Positions 46,982 through 54,365 of a stretch of DNA of 64,000 nucleotides are shown here, piece by piece. The DNA is from Flavobacterium sp. N502540 (GTDB taxonomy: Bacteria > Bacteroidota > Bacteroidia > Flavobacteriales > Flavobacteriaceae). A program made the position numbers and the translations under genes. Where the stretch lies: contig NZ_CP110012.1 of the NCBI RefSeq assembly GCF_025947365.1, positions 248,001 through 312,000 of the forward strand. Direction: 5' to 3'. Under the pieces are notes generated by a model that was not told the DNA's origin, searched no databases, and saw only the letters and a program-made list of their open reading frames with translations. Position 1 is the first letter of the stretch, and each line of letters starts with the position of its first letter.

Positions 46982-47464
46982 ATGGATCAAACTACAAAAA
47001 AACACATTGATTTGCTTCACCCTTCGGTTCGGGAAGAAGTAACCAAAATTATCGAAGAATGCGATCTGGCGCTGAACGGAAGAGCAAAAGTCAGAATTAC
47101 TCAAGGACTCCGATCTTTTCAGGAGCAGGAAGATCTTTATGCTTTTGGCCGAACCAAACCCGGAAAAAAAGTAACGAATGCTAAAGGAGGCCAATCTATT
47201 CACAATTATGGTTTTGCAGTCGATATCTGTTTAATTATAGACGGTAAAACGGCTTCCTGGGATACTGTAAAAGACTGGGACAACGACCAAATTTCGGACT
47301 GGCAGGAATGTGTAAAAATTTTCACTAAGTACAATTGGAACTGGGGCGGAGACTGGAAAACTTTTAAAGATCTTCCACACTTTGACAAAAAAGGGTACAG
47401 CGACTGGAAGGTGCTCAGCAAATTAAAACGTGACCGAAAAAACTATGTAATCTTATACAAATAA
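46982..47464 (+). CDS. M15-family peptidase (L-alanyl-D-glutamate endolysin-like)
   Basis: 160 residues without a signal peptide, the size of phage T5 endolysin-type M15 enzymes. The zinc motif is SIHNYGFAVD (His74, Asp81) and the third ligand His133 (LPHFD). GLRSFQEQEDLYAFGR is the usual substrate-side helix. It cuts the peptide stem of peptidoglycan. Together with the holin at 53846 it would lyse the producer and free particles. It has its own island promoter. Confidence 0.88.
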   Translation: MDQTTKKHIDLLHPSVREEVTKIIEECDLALNGRAKVRITQGLRSFQEQEDLYAFGRTKPGKKVTNAKGGQSIHNYGFAVDICLIIDGKTASWDTVKDWDNDQISDWQECVKIFTKYNWNWGGDWKTFKDLPHFDKKGYSDWKVLSKLKRDRKNYVILYK

Positions 47465-47469
47465 CGCAG

Positions 47470-47940
47470 ATGAAACCTTTCAAATTAAAACATACAGCTC
47501 TCCTACTTGTTCTGGCTTTTACCATTACCTCCTGTACTTCGACAAAAACAGCCCCATTCGACCTTTATTCCTATCAAAAAACAATTGCAATAAAAGTTGA
47601 AACCATTAAGCTAATGGAGAAAGCCACTACCCCATTTGCGGTTCATAAAGTCGAAATAAACGCTTTATTCCTTGACATTGAAAAGTTGACTGAATACGAA
47701 AAAAACAAACTCCATAACGAAATCACTTTTTCGATGTGGAAAACCCTAAACGATAAAGAAAAGAATCTTTTGGCCGGTTTTTTCAAACGATGGGAAACGA
47801 AAGGAATTTTATCTCCAGCTTTTATACAAGAATCCGAAAAACAAGTTTTGCAAGCTCTCGATTTACTGATTCAGTACGAAGCCAAAAAAGATAAAGAGTC
47901 AAAAGATGCTCTTTTATATTTAATCAACAGCAATACCTGA
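47470..47940 (+). CDS. Lipoprotein in the lysis operon, possible outer-membrane spanin
   Basis: 156 residues with lipobox ITSC, starting five bases after the endolysin stop. Mature part largely helical, ending in a long amphipathic run (QALDLLIQYEAKKDKE). An outer-membrane lipoprotein beside an endolysin could serve as a spanin in Gram-negative lysis; no partner spanin is identified. Unclear otherwise. Confidence 0.5.
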   Translation: MKPFKLKHTALLLVLAFTITSCTSTKTAPFDLYSYQKTIAIKVETIKLMEKATTPFAVHKVEINALFLDIEKLTEYEKNKLHNEITFSMWKTLNDKEKNLLAGFFKRWETKGILSPAFIQESEKQVLQALDLLIQYEAKKDKESKDALLYLINSNT

Positions 47941-47944
47941 AACG

Positions 47945-48277
47945 ATGCATAACGATACATTACCAGACCAATTAAAAAGCAAACTAAAAATTATTATAAC
48001 AGAAAGTTATAAGGATAACAAATTCGAACTGGAGAAAGATTTGAACACTTTCTTGGAAATCTCCGGAGAGAAATTGGAACGCTGGCTCTTTCTTTTCTCC
48101 TCCGGAAATTTAACCCAAGAAGATTTAGAATGGCTGTTAAAAAGTCAATTCAATTTAATGGAATTTCAAACGCTTCAAGCAACCGGAATATCAAAAATAA
48201 AACTGAATGCTATTAAAAATAACATCCTAAAAATGATTTTCAAAGTACTTCTTGATCTGGTTATCCCACAGGGTTAA
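47945..48277 (+). CDS. Small helical protein downstream of the endolysin
   Basis: 110 residues, starting four bases after the lipoprotein. Helical throughout, with ERWLFLFSSGNLTQEDLEWLLKSQ, a region common to uncharacterised proteins in Bacteroidota phage-tail clusters. A regulatory or lysis accessory role cannot be distinguished. Confidence 0.45.
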   Translation: MHNDTLPDQLKSKLKIIITESYKDNKFELEKDLNTFLEISGEKLERWLFLFSSGNLTQEDLEWLLKSQFNLMEFQTLQATGISKIKLNAIKNNILKMIFKVLLDLVIPQG

Positions 48278-48349
48278 ATCCGTGTGCTTTTTTCAAAAAA
48301 AACAACACCAAAACACTAAAAATCAATAACTTAAAAACCTACATCAACT

Positions 48350-48415
48350 TACTGAAACTACTGATTCGCAAGCCTTAAAATCTTGGTAAAAGACAAATTC
48401 GGGCGTATTTTTACA
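48350..48415 (+). promoter_or_regulatory. Bipartite island promoter of the baseplate operon
   Basis: TACTGAAACTACTGA at 48350-48364, 41 bases, then TATTTTTACA at 48406-48415. It starts the gp25-J-I-fibre unit. Confidence 0.8.
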
Positions 48416-48500
48416 GTATCAAATAAAAGGGCATTTTTTGAGTATGGCGCGCAGATTCAAAGAAGCTATTCATTAACAAAAAAACAAAAAGTAACGACAT

Positions 48501-48788
48501 ATGAAAGATTTTATCATAGAAGATGACTTGTTAATCACCAATGGAGATTTCTCCATTAAAAATGCAGATCAGCAAAACATAGAACATCTATTGTTAAGTC
48601 AAAAAGGAAGTTATAAAGAGTTTCCTATTCTGGGAGTAGGAATAAAAAAATACATCAACAGCCCGGATGCAACCTCCAGGTTAAGACTAGAAAACGAAAT
48701 AGACAAACAATTATCGTATGACAACTTTCACGTAAAAACATTAGATGTCAACGATTTACAAAACATTAAAATCGATGGAAACTATTAA
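48501..48788 (+). CDS. gp25/gpW-like baseplate wedge protein
   Basis: 95 residues. DLLITNGDFSIKNADQQNIEHLL and GSYKEFPILGVGIKKYI are the classic gp25 pattern (QxixxLLxxxxGexxxxPxxG), which nucleates the sheath on the baseplate. Its last codons overlap the next gene. It is first in the baseplate operon. Confidence 0.85.
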   Translation: MKDFIIEDDLLITNGDFSIKNADQQNIEHLLLSQKGSYKEFPILGVGIKKYINSPDATSRLRLENEIDKQLSYDNFHVKTLDVNDLQNIKIDGNY

Positions 48789-49077
48789 ACCACAAGAAAA
48801 TCAAAACATTTTTGATGTCTCTTTACAGGAATACGGAAGTATTGAAAAAGTATTCGACCTTTTAGACGACAACGACAGATTTAACATCACAGAAGACCTT
48901 TCTGTTTACGAAGATTTAAAAATAGGCCGCGAAGCTTTCAAAAAAGATATTGTAGAATATTACAATACCCGAAACTTAAAGCCTGCCACAGCTATTACAG
49001 AAGAAGAACAGTATTTACTGGATAATTTCTCCGGAATCGATTATATGATTATTGAAGACGATTTCATCATTTATTAA
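48775..49077 (+). CDS. LysM-like tail protein X homologue
   Basis: About 100 residues from the ATG at 48775, overlapping the gp25 gene by 14 bases; a start at 48745 would overlap much more. NIFDVSLQEYGSIEKVFDLLDDN matches the phage tail protein X / LysM signature, which in contractile tails clamps the tube end. Order after gp25 is usual for CIS-type clusters. Confidence 0.7.
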   Translation: METIKPQENQNIFDVSLQEYGSIEKVFDLLDDNDRFNITEDLSVYEDLKIGREAFKKDIVEYYNTRNLKPATAITEEEQYLLDNFSGIDYMIIEDDFIIY

Positions 49078-49275
49078 CAATTTGTTTAGAATGGAATAAC
49101 CTCAACAACAGCACTAAAAGTTCAGATTATCCAATAACAAAACATATGCATTTCTCCTTTTAGAAGTCTCTAAAAGAAAACTACTGCTTTGTAGTATTTA
49201 CAAATAAACATAAACAATTATCTCTAAGCATATTACACATGTCTTACAGGCTAAACTATTTCAAAAAATTAAAAT

Positions 49276-50265
49276 ATGGCACGTACAATTGCTGAAATAC
49301 AGAACGAAATTCTGATTGAGAAAGGAAAGGAATCTTCCTTAAACAACTTAACAGATTCAAAAACTGCTATTTGGAAACTTTGGATCAACATAGTCGCTAC
49401 CGCTATCTGGATTCACGAAAAAATAGTAGAAAAAAATGCGTTGATCTCAAGACCGCATACCTTAAACTGGTACAGAAGCCAGGCCTTAAATTTTCATTAC
49501 GGTCGGTCTTTATCCTCTGATTCCAACAACAAAATACCACTCCTCTGGAAAGATGGTTCGTATCAGTTTGACACTACAGGTCTTGACGAAACAGAAATCG
49601 AAAAATTAAAAATAATCAAACATTGCGCAGTAAGCGAAATTGATCTGGAAACAGTACTCGATCCAACAAAAAATAAAAACCGGGAAACTATTTTTTCGGA
49701 CTACTTCCGTAACAAAGTGGGGGTTGTATTTTTAAAAGTAGCTACAGTAAAAGGGGATAAAATCTCGAGAATTGATGTTCCTAATGAACTCTACGCTTTT
49801 AAAGAATATATGGCCAAAATTAAAGATGCCGGCAACCATATCTTTATCACTTCTGATAACGGTGATATCTTAAAACTAAATTTAACCGTTTATGTTGATC
49901 CTCTGAATATCTATATTGATCCGTCAAATCCTGCTAATCCAAAAAATGGTTCATTGATTCTGGACGAAAAGATATTTCCTGTACAAGATGCTGTCAAAGA
50001 GCATTTAAAAAGTATTGAGTTCAACGGTGCTTTTGTAAAAACCTATTTTATCGATGCATTGCAGAATACGCCGGGTATTAAAATTCCGATTGTCAATAAA
50101 GTCGAAACCAGCTGGGCTAAAAATCCAAATGATCAACAAAGCCCTCCTTTAGACGATGCTACCAAAACGGAATACTTTATCCCTAACTCAGGCTATTTTG
50201 ATCTGGATGCCTTAGAGGTACAGGTAAATTATATTCCTTATACATTTTACCGAGACAAACAATAG
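49276..50265 (+). CDS. Baseplate J-like protein
   Basis: 329 residues. Position between gp25 and I-like genes, helical N-terminus (KLWINIVATAIWIHEKIVEK), and the later section FITSDNGDILKLNLTVYVDPLNI with EHLKSIEFNGAFVKTYFIDALQNTPG match baseplate J family wedges that form the ring around the hub. The 198-base gap before it holds no obvious island promoter; only an incomplete AAACTACTG is seen. Confidence 0.75.
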   Translation: MARTIAEIQNEILIEKGKESSLNNLTDSKTAIWKLWINIVATAIWIHEKIVEKNALISRPHTLNWYRSQALNFHYGRSLSSDSNNKIPLLWKDGSYQFDTTGLDETEIEKLKIIKHCAVSEIDLETVLDPTKNKNRETIFSDYFRNKVGVVFLKVATVKGDKISRIDVPNELYAFKEYMAKIKDAGNHIFITSDNGDILKLNLTVYVDPLNIYIDPSNPANPKNGSLILDEKIFPVQDAVKEHLKSIEFNGAFVKTYFIDALQNTPGIKIPIVNKVETSWAKNPNDQQSPPLDDATKTEYFIPNSGYFDLDALEVQVNYIPYTFYRDKQ

Positions 50266-50280
50266 CCTAATACCTATACT

Positions 50281-50967
50281 ATGAATAAATACACTGTTTT
50301 AAAATGGGAAAAGCTACTATTATGGCTCATCCCGCCGGTTGTCAGAAAAAAAACGCATCTGGAATGGCTCAATGTTTTACTGGCTCCTCTTCGTACGATT
50401 TATGAAGAGACATTATACAAAATGCAGCATACAGGGCAGGTCATTTATCTGGAGAAAGTACTCAACGACGCTTTTAATCCCACAAAAAATTACGATCCCA
50501 ACCTAAGTATGGAACAAAAGCGATCAGAGGGGCTTATTTATATAGACGAATCTATCAAACCTGCTATTCAATATGTCTATCTCCACAAAGAATACTACGA
50601 ACCGGATATTACTTTGCCCGACAAAAAGGTCATAAAAGGAGCTTTAATGATTCCGCAATTAAACATTTTCACTAAAAATGAACTTAAAAACAGAGACAAC
50701 AAACCGATTTATCTTGCCCATCGCAAAGATTATACAGAGGTAAACTATGCCAATTTTAGAGTGTTCATACCCGAAAATCTAATTAAGGATCAAACCATAA
50801 CTGTTCGACCTAATCCCGACAGCGCTGTAGAAAAAACAGAACCGATCGACGTGACCGATTTAAAATATCACAATCTTCTTAATTTTTATAAACTGGCAGG
50901 TAAAAGCTATGAAAGTTACTCTTACAGCCCCAAAAAGCAAATTATAACCGCACAAACAACTCCGTAA
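50281..50967 (+). CDS. gpI-like baseplate/fibre-docking protein
   Basis: 228 residues, after the J-like gene. The motif LLLWLIPPVVRKKTHLEWLNVLLAPL at the start is typical of the counterpart of tail protein I in Bacteroidota clusters. It probably completes the wedge and holds the fibre encoded next. No enzymatic motif. Confidence 0.65.
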   Translation: MNKYTVLKWEKLLLWLIPPVVRKKTHLEWLNVLLAPLRTIYEETLYKMQHTGQVIYLEKVLNDAFNPTKNYDPNLSMEQKRSEGLIYIDESIKPAIQYVYLHKEYYEPDITLPDKKVIKGALMIPQLNIFTKNELKNRDNKPIYLAHRKDYTEVNYANFRVFIPENLIKDQTITVRPNPDSAVEKTEPIDVTDLKYHNLLNFYKLAGKSYESYSYSPKKQIITAQTTP

Positions 50968-51047
50968 GTCAGACATCAAAAGTGTGAGATGTGAAAAATA
51001 AAAAGTGAGAACAACTTAAAAAATAACAATCCTTTAAAATCATATAA

Positions 51048-53291
51048 ATGAAACAAATAAATTTTAGTCATCCCGGAGGTTTTCCTCTCGAGCAGGAAAC
51101 TTTAGAAAGAATTCAGTCCGCCTACAGGTCGGAACTATTCGGTGCTTTAAAAGCGCATTTTAGCATCGAAACCTGCAAAAACTATATGATAATGCCTGCT
51201 ACAGCGGAAAAAAATGGCTGGGCTATTATTCATTTGGGTAAAAAAGCTTGTACTGATCCGGAATATAATAAAGAAACTCCGGAAGGAATTTTGTACCCTA
51301 TTAAAAAAGGGGAACCAACAGGATATTTAAAAACCATCCGAAAAGACACAAACCTGATTTATGGGACCGGAAAATCTCAAACGGCTTACTTTGATTACGA
51401 AGCAGTATATATAGAACAAGCTGAATATACTACCGGTGCTTCACAAACAGATAAAACACTTGCAGCCAATTATCATATTCTGGCAAGTTTTAAGAAAATT
51501 TTGGATCATGCCGCCCTCGAAGCGATTTTGGCTGGATTAAATAAAGCTATTGAAGCAAATACTAAAGCAATTGAGACTAATGCTGAAAATATAGAAAAGA
51601 ATACTGAGAATATAGGCAAGAACGCTGATGCAATTACAAAAATAAAAGAAGACTATCTTCCTATAGACGGCTCAAAAGCCATGACTGGAAATCTAACGGT
51701 AGAGGGAAAAGTATATTTAAAGCAGACCGGCAAAGAAAATCCTGATGGTTCTATATTAGTACTGGACAGTTCAAATCAGGTTATTAAAAGCAATACCCTA
51801 ATCAGTCGTTTACTTGAACGTGTTACAGAATTAGAAAAGAAAAAACCAGTTGAATCTGCCATACCAAAAGGCATGATTGCTATCTGGGGGCGACCTGCTG
51901 CTGAAATTCCCGAAGGCTGGCAAGAATATGCTCCTTTGAGAGGAAGAATGCCTGTAGGATTTGATCTCACTCAGTCAGAATTCAATGAAATTGAAAAGCA
52001 AAGAGGTGCCAAAAATAAAACCTTAACAATTGATGAGATGCCGAGCCATCGTCATAAAGTAGGTCCTTATGCAGGAGTAGTCTCACCTGGTGACAGTGAC
52101 TGGATAGCCGAACCTTATGAAGACGATGTACGAAGAGCTGGTAATTATTCAGCTCCAGAAGGTGGAGGTCAGCAGTTTTCAATTCTAAATCCTTATAGCG
52201 TAGTTCATTTCATCGAATATACCGGACTGCCAAATAATACAACAAAACCTGCGCCTCCAACAAATCTGATAGTAACGAAAGCTACCAGTTCAAGTATATC
52301 TCTAGGCTGGACAAAAGCTACTGGCAATGTGACAGACTACTTACTATCTATAGATGGAGGTGATTTTATTTCACTAGGCAACGTTGATAAGCATACTGTT
52401 ACTAATTTAACTCCGGAAAGACCCTACACTTTTACAATTTTTACAAAAGATACTGCAGGAAATATTTCAGATGGTAGCGCAATTACTAAAGTTACTCCTA
52501 AGGTACTCCCTGTACCAGAATCTTTAAGGGCTGTATGTCCGAAAAATGAGGTAACTATTAACTGGAATCCTGTAAATAGCAACACCCCTATTACTTACTT
52601 AATAATTAGAACAATAACACAATTTCCCGACAGAGAACCAGTAAAGATTTACGTCGAAAATTCTACGACAGCAACAGATAGTTATTCTCATTCTGGCACA
52701 GGAATGAACACTCATGTTTACACAATACAAGCATTAGGTGAAGATGGAAATGAATCTAAATTTAGTTATCCTGTTGAAGTAGCTGTGTTCCCGTGGGATC
52801 ATGAGTGTTTCGATGTAGAATCTCTAGTCACTATGGCATCCGGGCAATCCAAAAAGCTAAAAAATATTGTCATTGGTGATAAACTTCAGGGGTTCTCTTT
52901 TCCAAATGAGATTGACGAGTCTGAGGGCGATTATATGACATGGAACGGAAAACTAACTGAAGCTGCCAAAGCAGAGGTAACTGTAACCGACAAAAAAACA
53001 AGTATTCAACCCAATTTTTATGAAATTAAAACCCAAGAAACTACAATTAAAGTTACAGGAGAACATCCACTGTTGGTAACCGAAGATGGTGAAAATCTAA
53101 AATGGACGCGTGCTAAAAATGTACAGCAAACGATGTTATTGATTGATAGACTCGGAAAAACCAAACCTATTGAATCGATTGTATTCAGAGAAGAACCTCT
53201 TGAAGTAGCTCTTCTGGATGTCGAAAATGTAGACAATTATGTTATTTCAGGGATCGTTGCTCACAATACAAAGGTAAATCCAGAAATATAG
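51048..53291 (+). CDS. Tail fibre with coiled coil, collar-like, two Fn3-like and C-terminal Hint domains
   Basis: 747 residues. An N-terminal baseplate part (SHPGGFPLEQETLERIQSAY), a coiled coil of NxEN/NxKA heptads near 170-205, and a tail-collar-like region at 275-400 (IPEGWQEYAPLRGRMPVGF, MPSHRHKVG). Two fibronectin-III-like domains follow (about 405-580). The end is a Hint domain from Cys587 (CFDVES) to Asn740 (AHN), with block B TGEHPL and Thr741 as +1 residue. Only TKVNPEI remains after it. Either self-cleavage or splicing is possible from the residues present. A Hint end on a tail fibre is unusual. Terminator at 53302-53330. Confidence 0.8.
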   Translation: MKQINFSHPGGFPLEQETLERIQSAYRSELFGALKAHFSIETCKNYMIMPATAEKNGWAIIHLGKKACTDPEYNKETPEGILYPIKKGEPTGYLKTIRKDTNLIYGTGKSQTAYFDYEAVYIEQAEYTTGASQTDKTLAANYHILASFKKILDHAALEAILAGLNKAIEANTKAIETNAENIEKNTENIGKNADAITKIKEDYLPIDGSKAMTGNLTVEGKVYLKQTGKENPDGSILVLDSSNQVIKSNTLISRLLERVTELEKKKPVESAIPKGMIAIWGRPAAEIPEGWQEYAPLRGRMPVGFDLTQSEFNEIEKQRGAKNKTLTIDEMPSHRHKVGPYAGVVSPGDSDWIAEPYEDDVRRAGNYSAPEGGGQQFSILNPYSVVHFIEYTGLPNNTTKPAPPTNLIVTKATSSSISLGWTKATGNVTDYLLSIDGGDFISLGNVDKHTVTNLTPERPYTFTIFTKDTAGNISDGSAITKVTPKVLPVPESLRAVCPKNEVTINWNPVNSNTPITYLIIRTITQFPDREPVKIYVENSTTATDSYSHSGTGMNTHVYTIQALGEDGNESKFSYPVEVAVFPWDHECFDVESLVTMASGQSKKLKNIVIGDKLQGFSFPNEIDESEGDYMTWNGKLTEAAKAEVTVTDKKTSIQPNFYEIKTQETTIKVTGEHPLLVTEDGENLKWTRAKNVQQTMLLIDRLGKTKPIESIVFREEPLEVALLDVENVDNYVISGIVAHNTKVNPEI

Positions 53292-53301
53292 ACTCTATTA
53301 T

Positions 53302-53335
53302 TCTTTTGGGGGAATATGTCCCCCAAAAGATTCTT
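53302..53335 (+). terminator. Terminator after the Hint fibre
   Basis: TCTTTTGGGGG pairs perfectly with CCCCCAAAAGA across seven bases, followed by TTCTTTG. Confidence 0.85.
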
Positions 53336-53365
53336 TGTCTCCCTTTTCTAACCTAAACTAACGCT

Positions 53366-53830
53366 ATGAAAATTGTAAAATTTATTTTTACCGCTTTGGC
53401 ATTGCTGTGGCTTTTGATAACCATCCTGATCATGGGACAAGTAGCCATCCTTATACTACCAATCCTTTTTATTTCGAAAAAACATTACACCGAATGGATC
53501 CTCTTTACATTTGCCTTAATCTGCTCTTTTGGCGTTTACCCCATTTCTTTTATCTATGCCGCCATCAAATGGAAAGGCTTTCTAAGCTATTTAAGAAAAC
53601 TCAGCTTAAGTATTGATATCAGTGGGAATATGGTTGCTGGGGCTTTATTAAACGACAACTTTATTACGAGCACTTCCGTCCATAAATTTGGCGTCGTTCA
53701 GGAAACGATCAGCGACAATTTAGGCGAAAACGAAAGAGACAATACCTTATCCATTTTCGGAAAGAGATTTACCAATCTGCTTGGCGTAATTGATTTTGAT
53801 CATGCCAAAAAGTCTATAGTAGAAGATTAA
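53366..53830 (+). CDS. Membrane-anchored protein near the holin
   Basis: 154 residues with two or three N-terminal hydrophobic segments (about 5-30 and 48-68), then a soluble part (SIDISGNMVAGALLNDNFIT, RDNTLSIFGKRFTNLLG). Proteins of this build occur beside lysis genes in Bacteroidota phages. No enzymatic motif can be named. Confidence 0.55.
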   Translation: MKIVKFIFTALALLWLLITILIMGQVAILILPILFISKKHYTEWILFTFALICSFGVYPISFIYAAIKWKGFLSYLRKLSLSIDISGNMVAGALLNDNFITSTSVHKFGVVQETISDNLGENERDNTLSIFGKRFTNLLGVIDFDHAKKSIVED

Positions 53831-53845
53831 TTCAACCCTAAACCT

Positions 53846-54319
53846 ATGATGATGCATAGAATTACAGAATATTCAAATGAATTAAAATTATTGCTTTATG
53901 GAATTTTTATTTACCTGGAAATGGATGCAGAAATTGTGAAAGTGCTGTTTTATTTAATGGTATTGGATACTTTTTTAGGCATTGTCAAAACCATCGTATT
54001 AAATAATCCTTTTAGTTTTAAAAAACTGGCTCTGGGATTTGTTTCCAAACTGGCCGTATTGTTGATCCCAACAGCTTTGGCGTTAATGAGCAAAGGACTC
54101 AATTACAACTTCAAATGGTTTGTCACCATTGTAATGGACTTGTTGATCGTAAGCGATGGCATTTCAATCATCAGTAATATTATAGCCATAAAAACAAAAA
54201 AAGAAGTAGAAAATTTCGATGCCATGACCTTGATCTTAAAATCGATAAGAAATCGTTTGATACAGCTTTTCAAAAGAATCCTCATCACGATTGACCCCAG
54301 ATACCATGTTGAAGAATAA
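53846..54319 (+). CDS. Phage holin (holin-4-like)
   Basis: 157 residues with about four hydrophobic segments, the motif MVLDTFLGIVKTIVLNNPFSFKKLALGF and LIVSDGISIISNI, fitting the phage_holin_4 family (toxin-secretion/phage lysis holin). It would permeabilise the inner membrane so that the M15 endolysin reaches the wall. Its last 52 bases are duplicated at 56360-56411, beyond the next fibre gene. Confidence 0.8.
   Translation: MMMHRITEYSNELKLLLYGIFIYLEMDAEIVKVLFYLMVLDTFLGIVKTIVLNNPFSFKKLALGFVSKLAVLLIPTALALMSKGLNYNFKWFVTIVMDLLIVSDGISIISNIIAIKTKKEVENFDAMTLILKSIRNRLIQLFKRILITIDPRYHVEE
54267..54318 (+). repeat. 52-bp direct repeat, left copy (end of holin gene)
   Basis: The run from TTTTCAAAAGAATCCTC to CATGTTGAAGAATA occurs again without a mismatch at 56360-56411. 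This copy codes for the last residues and most of the stop of the holin. Confidence 0.95.
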
Positions 54320-54365
54320 TCCAATACACTTTTAAACAGAAAAAAAATAAAACAAATAATAAATA

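Noticed and set aside
49171..49240. Partial element AAACTACTG before the J-like gene
   Set aside because: The first half of the element is missing and no TAnnTTTG box lies at the right distance.
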